Below, piece after piece: positions 5,743-16,982 of a stretch of 54,420 nt of DNA. Origin of the DNA: Lactobacillales bacterium (GTDB lineage Bacteria; Bacillota; Bacilli; Lactobacillales; Streptococcaceae); NCBI GenBank assembly GCA_031261705.1, contig JAISJD010000032.1, positions 1-54,420 of the forward strand. The letters run 5' to 3'. How positions within the stretch are numbered: the first letter of the stretch is position 1; the number at the start of each line of letters is the position of its first letter. Under the pieces are notes generated by a model, which was not told the DNA's origin, did not search any database, and saw only the letters and a list, made by a program, of their open reading frames with translations. Made by a program: the position numbers and the translations under genes.

Positions 5743-7233
5743 CTAGATTTTTTCAAACCCTCTGACTGTTTTTTGTTTATCGAACGTATCCCAGTTAAAA
5801 TAAACATCTTCTCCAATATCTGAGGGATGAAAAGATTCTAATGGTTTAAATGGGTGGTACTCCCATTCCCCCTCGAGTAAGAGCTGCATTCTTTGAGTAA
5901 ACTTGTTGTGCGATAACTGATTTTTATAACCGTTTCCTTCAAGGAATTTCTTATAATCTCTGTAAATTATCGCACTCGGTAGCCTTGTACTGGTATAATT
6001 TTTGAAGATTTCCTCATGATATTCTATGAGCGGGTCGTTTTCTTTTTTGTATTCCTCAAGTAACCCGCTAGATTTTTTAGGCACTATGAATTTATCAAAA
6101 TCTAAGTTAATCGCCTTATATAACGCATACTCTTTCACATCTTGACGTTCGATATATTCATCTTTAATTTTCCAGTTGTCTGTCTCCACCGTGAAATCTG
6201 CTTCAAATGGAACAATTAGCAAACGTCTATAAGTTCCCTTAGTATTGTTGCTAATCTTTGGCATTTCGTTTGTTGATTGAATAATAACAATGGTGAAAGT
6301 ATCAAAATACGCTTGAACGCCTTTCATTTCAACTTTTACTGGGTCACCAGTCACGAGACTATTAAGTGTGGCACTATCTCCAATCGTGAAGTTGCTAGGG
6401 AGTTCATCGCCTATATTCGCTGTTTTCCCCACTAATAAAGAAACATCAAACTGTTTTCCTACTTGGTCTAACCGAACATGCGACACGTTAGGTTTACCGA
6501 GAATCTGTTCAATGAACTTTTGATAGGTCCCCTTACCATTGTTCCCCTCGCCTTTTAAAATAATAATTTTCCGTCTTGAATAATTACCATTCAGAGAATC
6601 GCTAAGGACCTGCCACAGTAATTTTTCTATCTCATCATCATAACAGCTTATCTCCTTTATCCAAGTGTCAACGTTCCAGCCGTTGATAACTGGAGATGTT
6701 TTAGCTTCCTCGTTGTAATTTGTTTCAACCCTAGATGTGAAAACATAATTATCAGAAAAAGGCTCGAGCGTTTTTGTTTCAAGGTTAAAAATTCCATTAC
6801 CTACTGGAATAAGGTGCTTCTTGCATGTCTTTTCTCTTGCTATAGCTTTTCGTTTTAAGTAATAGATTACATCGTTCGCCTTCTGCTTGTTGAACTTAGG
6901 TTCCAACCATGAAATAATATCCCTTATTATTTCTTCGTTCGTGCTATATATCCCTTTATCAAATAAGTAAACAGCAAGCTTTGACGTCTCATCACGTTCA
7001 AACTTGATAAATTCAACGTATTCAGTAAGAATAATCGCAACACTGAACGGTGCTAGCATGGTGGGTTTTCTTCCTTTTCCTCCGTTCAACTCGTGTTCCA
7101 ACAGCAATGCCTCAAGTTCATCTTTTCTTCGTTGTATTAAAATAAATTTCAACTCATTCATATTTTTAGGCTGCCGAACTACTTCGGATGTCTCCACCAT
7201 TTCCATTTTCATAGACTCGTCAATTAGATTCAC
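5743..7233 (-). CDS. P4/D5-type superfamily 3 replicative helicase (Rep)
   Basis: 496 residues from a GTG whose GTGA overlaps the primase stop, with AGGTGAG at good distance; an ATG 24 bp earlier has a poor site. The D5_N-type region lies at about 110-220. The SF3 core carries Walker A GEGNNGKGT near residue 230, Walker B around ANIGDELPSN, and the sensor segment IIQSTNEMPKISNNTKGTYR with RRLLIVPFEADF. The C-terminal 90 residues probably bind DNA. It would melt and unwind the adjacent iteron origin together with the primase encoded upstream. Confidence 0.88.
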   Translation of the reverse strand: MNLIDESMKMEMVETSEVVRQPKNMNELKFILIQRRKDELEALLLEHELNGGKGRKPTMLAPFSVAIILTEYVEFIKFERDETSKLAVYLFDKGIYSTNEEIIRDIISWLEPKFNKQKANDVIYYLKRKAIAREKTCKKHLIPVGNGIFNLETKTLEPFSDNYVFTSRVETNYNEEAKTSPVINGWNVDTWIKEISCYDDEIEKLLWQVLSDSLNGNYSRRKIIILKGEGNNGKGTYQKFIEQILGKPNVSHVRLDQVGKQFDVSLLVGKTANIGDELPSNFTIGDSATLNSLVTGDPVKVEMKGVQAYFDTFTIVIIQSTNEMPKISNNTKGTYRRLLIVPFEADFTVETDNWKIKDEYIERQDVKEYALYKAINLDFDKFIVPKKSSGLLEEYKKENDPLIEYHEEIFKNYTSTRLPSAIIYRDYKKFLEGNGYKNQLSHNKFTQRMQLLLEGEWEYHPFKPLESFHPSDIGEDVYFNWDTFDKQKTVRGFEKI

Positions 7234-8033
7234 ATTCTCACCTTCTTTCGGTTCCATACACTTCTAATCATTGTTTTTAGCTGACTTTCTTCAATCGGTG
7301 GTGAAAAGTTACGGTTCGCAAGCTCAATAGCACTTTCTACGGTTTCGGGGGTCGCACCACTACCTAGAAGCCACCATATTAACTTATTCATCTTCTCGTT
7401 GCGCCCTGCACCGTCTATAACACCTTGAAAAATAATATCTAGCATGTTTCCAGTATGCTTACGAGTACCGCTAGAACTCACTGAAAAAGGTTTGCTAGTA
7501 TCACCTTTCAGTAGTCCCAAAAGCCACGTTGGACACATCGCCACATCATCAAGGGTTGATTTACCAACTGGCTGATAACTGCCCTTATCGGTTACTGTGG
7601 GGCTTATTGGCACACCGTACTTAATCACATCAATACCAAGCCCAAGTGTTGGAACATCAACCACAAAACTAACTGGAAGCTTGAAGAAATAGTGCAAGCC
7701 CTTGCCTGTTGGTGTGCGTTCAGTATAAGTCGATGGCAGTGGTTCGTTACTGGCATAATTAGAGAATAATTGTCTAAACGTCTGTAAACCGTCAATCATT
7801 TCTCCTGTTTGTTTGTCGGTGTGTTGGTCTATGTCAATAACAACCATGTTTAATGGTTCTAAATGAAGTGCTACGTTATGATTAACCGCCCACCATGCTT
7901 TTACCTGTTCAATGTCAGTTGTGGCGTCATGGAACCCATGCGAGTTTTTAAGGGGTATCTTCGTTCCTTTAGCAAGGGGGTAAACTGGAAACCCCCGCCC
8001 TGCAAGCTCTAGCGCTATTTCTAAATTGCTCAT
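7230..8033 (-). CDS. Bifunctional primase-polymerase (prim-pol) of the satellite
   Basis: 267 residues. The N-terminal prim-pol (AEP) domain spans about 5-180: GRGFPVYPLAKGTKIPLKNS, the metal-binding VVIDIDQHTD and the RTPTGKGLHYFF motif. A PriCT-1 domain occupies about 195-265, including GAGRNEKMNKLIWWLLGSGA. Such proteins make primers and pair with SF3 helicases in PICIs and plasmids. The start overlaps the stop of the 45-residue gene by one base (TAATG), and its stop overlaps the helicase GTG, so translation of the whole replication unit is coupled. Confidence 0.88.
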   Translation of the reverse strand: MSNLEIALELAGRGFPVYPLAKGTKIPLKNSHGFHDATTDIEQVKAWWAVNHNVALHLEPLNMVVIDIDQHTDKQTGEMIDGLQTFRQLFSNYASNEPLPSTYTERTPTGKGLHYFFKLPVSFVVDVPTLGLGIDVIKYGVPISPTVTDKGSYQPVGKSTLDDVAMCPTWLLGLLKGDTSKPFSVSSSGTRKHTGNMLDIIFQGVIDGAGRNEKMNKLIWWLLGSGATPETVESAIELANRNFSPPIEESQLKTMIRSVWNRKKVRM

Positions 8034-8170
8034 TATTTCTTCATCGCCTTTCGGACTTTTCTTGATAATTGCTTTTCTTTCGTTGTCATGCCTTGATTCT
8101 GTTTTGCTCTACTTTTTGTATAGTGCATACGAACTTCTATACCTGCGGGTAAAAGCATTTTATTCTTCAT
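8033..8170 (-). CDS. 45-residue basic satellite protein
   Basis: Sequence begins MKNKMLLPAGIEVRMHYTKS and ends in a strongly basic tail, KEKQLSRKVRKAMKK. A GGGGGAAAAGG site precedes the ATG. It overlaps the 64-residue gene by 11 bp and the primase start by one base. Very basic and short, it may bind nucleic acid. No family recognised. Confidence 0.5.
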   Translation of the reverse strand: MKNKMLLPAGIEVRMHYTKSRAKQNQGMTTKEKQLSRKVRKAMKK

Positions 8171-8354
8171 TTTCCTTTTCCCCCTCACTAATGACTTTCT
8201 CAACGAGGGCAAGAATTGCTTCAAAACCACTTGTTACTATAAATCTTTCATCTGTACCACTTCTTAGTACTGAAATTTCACCCAGTTCAAAAATATTCTT
8301 TTCCAGTAAAATTCCAATCATTTTTAAATTTATTAACATTTCTTCTTTATTCAT
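8160..8354 (-). CDS. 64-residue satellite protein
   Basis: Begins MNKEEMLINLKMIGILLEKN, with a middle segment LRSGTDERFIVTSGFEAILA and an acidic end. It starts 3 bp after the stop of the 39-residue gene with an AAAGGAG site and overlaps the next gene by 11 bp. Position inside the coupled replication operon supports it. Function unknown. Confidence 0.6.
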   Translation of the reverse strand: MNKEEMLINLKMIGILLEKNIFELGEISVLRSGTDERFIVTSGFEAILALVEKVISEGEKENEE

Positions 8355-8357
8355 TAG

Positions 8358-8477
8358 TCATTCTCCTTTACGTTTCGGATAAAAGAGGATAAAATAATGG
8401 TGCTTGTGAATTAAGCTGTCATTACTTTTTTTGAGTTGTCCGCTCTCTGTAATGACTTTTTTTATTTTATCCCGCAT
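8358..8477 (-). CDS. 39-residue satellite protein
   Basis: Starts MRDKIKKVITESGQLKKSND and ends HHYFILFYPKRKGE. AGGAGTG lies 5 nt before the ATG and the next gene follows within 3 bp. A different frame of 74 codons over this DNA lacks a ribosome binding site and is less likely. Basic and short, no family recognised. Confidence 0.45.
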   Translation of the reverse strand: MRDKIKKVITESGQLKKSNDSLIHKHHYFILFYPKRKGE

Positions 8478-8487
8478 TTCATCACTC

Positions 8488-8610
8488 CTATAATTCTCCT
8501 CTGTCTTGTAGCTCGCAGACAATCCCATGAACGAGGTAAACCATTGCTGTTAAACCAAGTAACACACTTGTGGATATAAGAATAAACATCATCGCTAACA
8601 ATAATTTCAT
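8488..8610 (-). CDS. 40-residue single-pass membrane peptide
   Basis: MKLLLAMMFILISTSVLLGL continues TAMVYLVHGIVCELQDRGEL: one hydrophobic helix (about 3-32) with a short charged tail. GGAGGAG sits 6 nt before the ATG, an excellent site. First of the run of small coupled genes leading to the primase. Short membrane peptides of this kind are common in phage and satellite early operons. Function unknown; superinfection or envelope effects are only a guess. Confidence 0.55.
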   Translation of the reverse strand: MKLLLAMMFILISTSVLLGLTAMVYLVHGIVCELQDRGEL

Positions 8611-8717
8611 TTTCACTCCTCCTTATTTGCTTAAATAATAATACAAAAATTTTAAAAGTTGATTTGTGGCAGTCGCCGTGACACAAATAATTTTTCTCAC
8701 CTGTCCGCTTGATTCAT

Positions 8718-8996
8718 TTATTTGTTTTCTAGTAAAAATTTATTGACTGCTTCCTTGTTGAAGTGGAACGTTCTTTCACCCAGCTGTGTGACTGGTAACC
8801 CCTTAGCAATTAGTAAGCTAAGCACATCATCGCCCCAGTTAAAAGCTTCCTTGATTTCACGCTTGCTATTCCACCATTCTTTACTGATTCCAGCGTCATA
8901 TCGAGCATGATTAATTTCATCTAGCACCAAGTCATAGACAAACATCCTCAAGCTATTTGCGTCCTCATCTGATAATAAAACTTTAATTTCACTCAT
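8718..8996 (-). CDS. DUF771-like DNA-binding protein / excisionase-like
   Basis: 92 residues. The C-terminal half, KEAFNWGDDVLSLLIAKGLP then TQLGERTFHFNKEAVNKFLL, has the helix-turn-helix and wing pattern of DUF771 and excisionase-like phage proteins, where the protein recognises an att or promoter site. It lies in the early operon right after the Cro-like regulator and the 71-residue gene, where PICIs encode AlpA/Xis-type activators. Its stop is followed by the small-gene cluster. Confidence 0.65.
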   Translation of the reverse strand: MSEIKVLLSDEDANSLRMFVYDLVLDEINHARYDAGISKEWWNSKREIKEAFNWGDDVLSLLIAKGLPVTQLGERTFHFNKEAVNKFLLENK

Positions 8997-8999
8997 TTT

Positions 9000-9215
9000 T
9001 TATACTCCTTTCTGGATAGTAGAGAGTACCGATTGCTTAATTACTCGGTCGTAAACTTGATTCATATCAAGTAAACCGATTACTACTGCTTCAAGCTGTC
9101 TGTATCTCACTAATTCATCACTTGTTAGAAGGTCAAGACCGTTTCCCTTCCCATTTCCACGTAACTTTCTAAGTGCTAGTAACGAGATACCTTGAGTAGC
9201 TCCCTTAATCAGCAA
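9000..9215 (-). CDS. 71-residue early satellite protein, non-ATG start
   Basis: The recognisable part begins at a TTG (9215), MLIKGATQGISLLALRKLRG, and ends VYDRVIKQSVLSTIQKGV. The same frame is open upstream as SWEHKNPHSYTHITN back to the Cro-like gene's stop, and looks coding, but offers only an ATT start right after GGAGG. Either a rare start is used or the 5' end has decayed. It ends 4 bp before the DUF771-like gene. No family recognised. Confidence 0.45.
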   Translation of the reverse strand: MLIKGATQGISLLALRKLRGNGKGNGLDLLTSDELVRYRQLEAVVIGLLDMNQVYDRVIKQSVLSTIQKGV

Positions 9216-9261
9216 GTTAGTAATATGCGTGTAGCTATGCGGGTTCTTATGCTCCCAACTA

Positions 9262-9489
9262 TTAATAGCCTCCGTTGATGATACGGTTCACATTTTCAGT
9301 ATCTATCCAAGATTGAATATGTTCATAGTTCTTAGTGCGGATATATTTACCATTACCGCTCTCAATCTTTTTGATAGCTACCCTAGATAGCCCAACTTTA
9401 TCCCCCAGTTCTTCTTGCGTTAATCCTGTTAAGGCACGCATAACTCGGACTGACTGGCTAAACTGTTTCGTTAATTTCACTCTATTCAC
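9262..9489 (-). CDS. Cro-like HTH regulator
   Basis: 75 residues with an HTH_3-type domain at about 10-60 (LTGLTQEELGDKVGLSRVAI then KKIESGNG). First gene of the leftward early operon, divergent from the CI-like repressor across a 140-bp operator region. By position it is the Cro/Str counterpart of the repressor: it would bind the same operators and shift the switch toward replication. Confidence 0.8.
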   Translation of the reverse strand: MNRVKLTKQFSQSVRVMRALTGLTQEELGDKVGLSRVAIKKIESGNGKYIRTKNYEHIQSWIDTENVNRIINGGY

Positions 9490-9496
9490 CTTCTTA

Positions 9497-9568
9497 CTTT
9501 CATATTGACAATATAAAAATATATTCTTTCATTTTGAAAGTCAAGGAAAATAGTTTTCATTTTGAAAG
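9497..9568. promoter_or_regulatory. Divergent early promoter region with three repressor operators
   Basis: CTTTCATTTTGAAAG (9526-9540) is a 6+6 inverted repeat. A copy with one mismatch lies at 9554-9568, and a weaker one with three mismatches, CTTTCATATTGACAA, at 9497-9511. They overlap a leftward TTGACT-N17-TATTTT promoter read on the minus strand. The plus-strand repressor has a TATAAT at about 9609-9614. Spacing of about 28 bp between sites suits cooperative binding by the CI-like or Cro-like protein. Sites are seen; the binding partner is inferred. Confidence 0.75.
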
Positions 9569-9629
9569 TTTTATATGTACTAATGACAGTTAACGTGATA
9601 TTATAATTCTTGAAAGCGAGGTACTACAC

Positions 9630-10037
9630 ATGAATAGAATTAAAAAACTGAGAAAAAAAGAAGGAATTACTTTAAAAGAACTATCTGCAATTATAGGTAT
9701 CAACGACGGTCAATTATCTAACTACGAAAACGGCAAACGTTCACCTCGAGACCCAAAAATCTGGGAAAAAATAGCTGATTATTTTGGTGTTTCTGTAGGT
9801 TACGTCATGGGAGTTTCTAGTGACCCGAAAAAGTATGAAGATGAAATTACTTACTTTAATGGTAAAGAAATCGTTGCACTCTCCTCTAGCCCAAACGATC
9901 CTTTTAGTTGGATTGACAAGAAACTACTTGCAACTTTTAATCGCTTGGACGTTGACCGTAAGGAAAAAGTCCTTGATTATTCAGAGGAACAACTAAAATT
10001 ACAACTAATTAACTCTGAAAATGTGGATGTTGACTAG
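9630..10037 (+). CDS. CI/Stl-like master repressor of the satellite
   Basis: 135 residues: an HTH_3 domain at 3-60 (LRKKEGITLKELSAIIGIND then GQLSNYENGKRSPRD) and a short C-terminal region that is not a LexA/CI peptidase, since no Ser-Lys motif or long domain is present. In PICIs the Stl-type repressor is released by binding a helper phage protein rather than by RecA-stimulated cleavage, which fits a repressor lacking a peptidase domain. It is transcribed in the same direction as the integrase and divergent from the Cro-like gene. Confidence 0.8.
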   Translation: MNRIKKLRKKEGITLKELSAIIGINDGQLSNYENGKRSPRDPKIWEKIADYFGVSVGYVMGVSSDPKKYEDEITYFNGKEIVALSSSPNDPFSWIDKKLLATFNRLDVDRKEKVLDYSEEQLKLQLINSENVDVD

Positions 10038-10194
10038 CTCAAACTTCAAACTTTCGATATAATTCACTTAAAATAGAGTAGCCCCTATAATCATCGCTTT
10101 TCCCAAGTTTTGAGCGTAAATTATTTTACACCCTCACATAGAACACAACCTTTCATACATAGCCTGTCCGCTTGTAACGAAAGGAATTAGCATA

Positions 10195-11390
10195 ATGGCT
10201 CAAATTGAATCATATAAGAAAAATGGCAAAATTTTATATAAAGTGAAAAATTTATATGTGGGAAAAAATGAAATAACTGGAAAATTCAAATATAAAAATA
10301 AAGCGGGGTTCAAAACCAAGAAAGAAACTCAACTTTGGATAAGCCAAACTTTGTTGAACGTTGAGAAAAACGGTATTTCTAACGAGATGAACGATATTGA
10401 AACGTTTGAAGAACTGTATCACCTTTTTCTCGAACATCAAAGAACGTCCGTGAAAAGTCTACTATCGGTATTAATCGGCGTTACATTGAAGGTCACGTCC
10501 TCCCATACATTGGAAAGATGAAAATTAAGGATATAAAGCCCGCTTATCTTCAAAAGCTCGTGTACAAGTGGCACGACAAGTATAAGCAATATGACTATAT
10601 CAGAAAAATGGCTTCACAAGTTTTCAAGTATGGTGTATCCCTTGAATTAATTGATAGCAACCCTATGGCGAAAACACTACTTCCACGAAAAAAGGATGAG
10701 CAAACCTCGCTAAAGTTTTGGACGAAAGAACAGCTTATAAAGTTTCTTCAAGCTACCAAAGAATACGGAAACCCTAAGTTTATAGCGTTCTTTCGTTTGC
10801 TGGCATATACTGGAATGAGAAAAGGGGAAGCTCTTGCTCTTAACTGGGGTGATATTGACTTATTCAAACACAAAGTTCATATTCATAAAACTATCGCTAT
10901 GGACGAGTTCAATAAACATTATCTTGAGAATACTCCGAAAACGAGAAACTCAATCCGAACTATTACCATTGATATTGAAACAGTAAAAACATTGATGAAA
11001 TGGAAAAATGAACAAAGAGAACGGTTTTTGTATCGTGGTATTAATACCAATAAGCCCGAACAATTAGTTTTTTCTTCGGAACGTATATTAAAAGACGGTA
11101 GTATAAACTCAATACTTTCTCCTAGTCTAGCGAACGGCTGGATGAACTCAATCATAATGCAATACAATGCCAAGCAAACCAAAGAGGAAGATAAGCTACC
11201 TAAAATCACTATCCATAATCTAAGACACACCCACGTTTCAATTTTGCTTGAAGCTGGTGTTCCAATTAAAGAAGTTTCGGAACGAGTAGGGCATAAAGAT
11301 AGCAAAATAACTCTTGAAATTTACGCTCATGTTAGCGAAAAACAAGAAGAAAAATCAGCGGAAATTTTCGCTAATTATATGGCTCTTTAA
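10195..11390 (+). pseudogene. int: Tyrosine recombinase integrase, frameshifted
   Basis: Restoring one base gives a 398-residue phage integrase: an arm-binding N terminus (10195 to about 10440), a core-binding domain, and a catalytic domain with R in YTGMRKGEAL, HxxR in HNLRHTHVS, H in RVGHKDSKI and the nucleophile Tyr in LEIYAHV. The frame breaks at the A4 run 10453-10456; five A residues would keep VKKSTIGINRRYIEG in frame. As written the first frame ends at 10521 without the catalytic half. Either the element is locked in the chromosome, or this is a sequencing slip in a homopolymer. AAAGGA precedes the ATG. Confidence 0.85.
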
Positions 11391-11464
11391 AAATAAAAAT
11401 TAATCAATTACAATCATTTCACAATCAAACGACTTTAAGAACGAGAATTTCACAAGAAAAAAAA

Positions 11465-11498
11465 GAAGAGAAACACCTATACAAAAGCGTTTCTCTTC
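11465..11498. terminator. Convergent terminator between int and sufB
   Basis: GAAGAGAAAC (11465-11474) pairs perfectly with GTTTCTCTTC (11489-11498) around a 14-nt loop. On the minus strand it is followed by a T-rich tail (TTTTTTTTC), ending the suf operon. The satellite attachment site probably lies close by, between 11391 and 11520, but no repeat of this DNA was found at the left. Confidence 0.75.
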
Positions 11499-11520
11499 GA
11501 TACTTATTGAACTTGTGAAG

Positions 11521-12912
11521 TTACCCTACGCTTCCTTCCATTTCGTAACTAATCAAACGGTTAAGTTCTACCGCATATTCCATTGGAAGTTCTTTCGTAA
11601 ATGGTTCAACAAATCCCATAACAATCATTTCTGTAGCTTCGCTTTCAGTTAGACCACGACTCATGAGGTAGTAAAGCTGTTCTTCAGAAATTTTTGAGAC
11701 CTTGGCTTCATGTTCTAGTGCCACCTGACTGTTGTGAATTTCATTAAATGGAATGGTGTCAGATTTAGACAGACCGTCCATAATGATCGTATCACATTCA
11801 ATATGCGATCCAGATTGAGAAGAAGCCTTGTTAAAGGTTACTTGACCACGATAGTTTACTTCGCCACCGTCTTTAGCAATGGACTTTGAAACAATCGAGC
11901 TTGAGGTATGCGGGGCATTGTGAATCATTTTTGCGCCTGTATCTTGGACTTGCCCTTTTCCTGCAAATGCAATAGAAAGCATCGTTCCACGAGCGCCCGG
12001 ACCATCTAGGTAAACAGACGGATATTTCATCGTTGTTTTCGCCCCTAGATTTCCGTCAATCCATTCAACTGTGGCATTAGCCTCAGCTTTGGCACGTTTT
12101 GTTACCAAGTTATACACGTTATCCGACCAGTTTTGAATCGTTGTGTAACGCGTGTAAGCTCCCTCTAACGTGAAAATTTCCACGATAGCCGCATGTAAAC
12201 TATTGCTTGAATAGGTTGGTGCCGTACATCCTTCAACATAATGCACACTAGCACCCTCGTCTACAATAATCAATGTGCGTTCAAATTGTCCTGTATTTTC
12301 GGCATTAATCCGGAAATAAGTTTGTAAAGGAACATCTACCTTCACGCCTTTTGGTACATAGATGAATGTGCCACCTGACCAAACAGCTGAATTTAACGCA
12401 GCTAATTTATTATCTGTCGGTGGAACTAACTTCGCAAAATATTTTTTAAATAGCTCTGGATATTCCTTCAATGCAGAATCTGTATCTGTAAAGATAATCC
12501 CTAATTTTGTGAATTCGTCCTTCATATTGTGGTAAACAACTTCTGATTCATATTGCGCAGAAGCTCCAGCAAGATAGGCACGTTCTGCTTCTGGAATCCC
12601 GATACGTTCAAAGGTTTCCTTGATTTTTTCTGGAACATCTTCCCAGTCACGTTCAGGTTTTTCTGATGCTTTTTGGTAATATTTTATCGCGTCAAAGTCA
12701 ATTCCTGAAAGGTCTGGACCCCAAGTTTGCATTGGCATTTTATGGAATGTTTCTAATGCCTTCAAACGAAAGTCCAACATCCATTCTGGCTCTTCTTTCA
12801 CTCGTGAAATTTCACGGACGACTTCTTCTGTTAAGCCTTTACCTGTACTAAAGACTGGCGATACATCATCGTGAAAGCCAAATTTATATTCTTCTAATTC
12901 TGGTACACCCAT
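11521..12912 (-). CDS. sufB: SufB, Fe-S cluster scaffold subunit
   Basis: 463 residues from the ATG at 12912, chosen because AGAAGAGG lies 8 nt before it; a GTG nine bases earlier abuts that site. It has the SufBD beta-helix fold with the family's conserved segments [20 protein letters not shown] and [12 protein letters not shown], and a C-terminal SESEATEM-like helix end. SufB builds nascent Fe-S clusters with SufC and SufD in the cytoplasm. Last gene of sufCDSUB, 14 bp after sufU. Confidence 0.95.
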   Translation of the reverse strand: MGVPELEEYKFGFHDDVSPVFSTGKGLTEEVVREISRVKEEPEWMLDFRLKALETFHKMPMQTWGPDLSGIDFDAIKYYQKASEKPERDWEDVPEKIKETFERIGIPEAERAYLAGASAQYESEVVYHNMKDEFTKLGIIFTDTDSALKEYPELFKKYFAKLVPPTDNKLAALNSAVWSGGTFIYVPKGVKVDVPLQTYFRINAENTGQFERTLIIVDEGASVHYVEGCTAPTYSSNSLHAAIVEIFTLEGAYTRYTTIQNWSDNVYNLVTKRAKAEANATVEWIDGNLGAKTTMKYPSVYLDGPGARGTMLSIAFAGKGQVQDTGAKMIHNAPHTSSSIVSKSIAKDGGEVNYRGQVTFNKASSQSGSHIECDTIIMDGLSKSDTIPFNEIHNSQVALEHEAKVSKISEEQLYYLMSRGLTESEATEMIVMGFVEPFTKELPMEYAVELNRLISYEMEGSVG

Positions 12913-12926
12913 GTTTTTCACCTCTT

Positions 12927-15896
<2,970 letters not shown>

Positions 15897-15910
15897 GATT
15901 TCTCCCCCTC

Positions 15911-16681
15911 TTAAACTTCCTCTTTATAGTCAATCCCTAGTTCTTCACTAATTCCATGGTAGCCTTCGACTTCTAAACGTTTCGCAAGCTCAGCTCCACC
16001 TGTTTTCACTATACGGCCATCCATCATGATATGCACCACATCAGGCGTGATATAGTTTAACAAACGTTGATAATGCGTGATAATCAATGAACCGAAGTTT
16101 TCACCACGCATCGCATTCACCCCTTTTGATACAACCTTTAAGGCATCAATATCAAGTCCAGAGTCGATTTCATCTAAAATAGCAAAGCTAGGTTCTAACA
16201 TTAATAATTGTAAAATTTCATTGCGTTTCTTTTCTCCACCTGAGAAACCTTCATTTAGATACCGTTCTGCCATTTCTTCAGGCATGTTCAATAATTCCAT
16301 TTTTTCGTCTAACTTTTTCAAAAAGTCCATAACACCCATTTTATGATCTTCATCACGTTTAGCATTAATCGCCGCACGGATAAATTCAGCATTGGTGATT
16401 CCAGGAATTTCAGATGGATATTGCATCGCTAAAAAGAGACCTGCACGTGCACGTTCGTCTACTTCCCAATCCAAAATGTTTTCCCCATCTAAAAGAACTT
16501 CACCTTGCGTTACTTCATAGTTGGGATTTCCCATAATAGCGGCAGAAAGAGTAGATTTCCCAGTTCCATTTGGTCCCATAATCGCATGAATTTCACCCGT
16601 TTTCATTTGAAGGTTGACTCCTTTTAGAATCTCCTTATCTTCAATGGAAACATGTAAATCTTTAATTTCTAAAACTGACAT
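15911..16681 (-). CDS. sufC: SufC ATPase
   Basis: 256 residues. ABC ATPase with Walker A GPNGTGKST, signature FSGGEKKRNEIL and Walker B FAILDEIDSGLDID. The start at 16681 (MSVLEIKDL) is preceded by GGAGGG; eight codons upstream in frame have no site. SufC drives conformational change of SufBD without being a transporter. First gene of the operon, behind the Fur-box promoter. Confidence 0.95.
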   Translation of the reverse strand: MSVLEIKDLHVSIEDKEILKGVNLQMKTGEIHAIMGPNGTGKSTLSAAIMGNPNYEVTQGEVLLDGENILDWEVDERARAGLFLAMQYPSEIPGITNAEFIRAAINAKRDEDHKMGVMDFLKKLDEKMELLNMPEEMAERYLNEGFSGGEKKRNEILQLLMLEPSFAILDEIDSGLDIDALKVVSKGVNAMRGENFGSLIITHYQRLLNYITPDVVHIMMDGRIVKTGGAELAKRLEVEGYHGISEELGIDYKEEV

Positions 16682-16761
16682 TTTTTTCCCTCCAACTTTC
16701 ATCATGTAATGACTGTTTCCTACTTTAAAAACACGACATTTTTATTTCTCACTGTTATTTC

Positions 16762-16790
16762 ATTTTAGCTTAGATGATAATAACTTTCAA
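16762..16790 (-). promoter_or_regulatory. suf operon promoter
   Basis: On the minus strand TTGAAA (16785-16790) and TAAAAT (16762-16767) are 17 bp apart, 81 bp before the sufC ATG. A Fur-like palindrome overlaps the -35 and spacer, so a metal-dependent repressor bound there would block polymerase. Confidence 0.75.
16775..16789. promoter_or_regulatory. Fur-family box over the suf promoter
   Basis: The minus strand reads TGAAAGTTATTATCA, matching 13 of the 15 positions of the Fur consensus TGATAATNATTATCA (centre free). It sits exactly between -35 and -10. Iron control of suf is the natural reading; PerR and Zur boxes share part of this consensus, so the family member is not certain. Confidence 0.6.
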
Positions 16791-16899
16791 TTAGAGGAGC
16801 TTAATTTTCTTCTTTAGTTTCATTATTTTTGGACAGAATCCAAAAACTAAGCAATAAGCTCACCGATTGTGACAAAAAGTAATAAAGCATTTCTCTAGT

Positions 16900-16914
16900 T
16901 TAGAATTATTATCA
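16900..16914. promoter_or_regulatory. Second, upstream Fur-family box
   Basis: TTAGAATTATTATCA matches 13 of 15 consensus positions and lies 125 bp upstream of the first box. Two boxes flanking the upstream region could allow stronger or looped repression. No promoter is obvious at this copy. Confidence 0.45.
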
Positions 16915-16936
16915 TTTAATCATTATAAAAATTAAA

Positions 16937-16968
16937 CCTTAGAAAATCAACTAATCAATTTCCTAAGG
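16937..16968 (-). terminator. Terminator of tagO
   Basis: The minus strand shows CCTTAGGAAA pairing with TTTTCTAAGG and a T-rich tail (TTTAATTTTT), 15 bp after the tagO stop. Confidence 0.6.
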
Positions 16969-16982
16969 CATAACGCACAAAA

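Noticed and set aside
8462-8686. 74-codon minus frame starting MCHGDCHKSTF
   Set aside because: The same DNA holds two smaller frames with strong ribosome binding sites and tight gene spacing; this frame has none.
1-11520. Direct-repeat att sites flanking the satellite
   Set aside because: I compared the DNA after int (11391-11520) with the left end by eye and found no convincing repeat; the left border may be outside the window.
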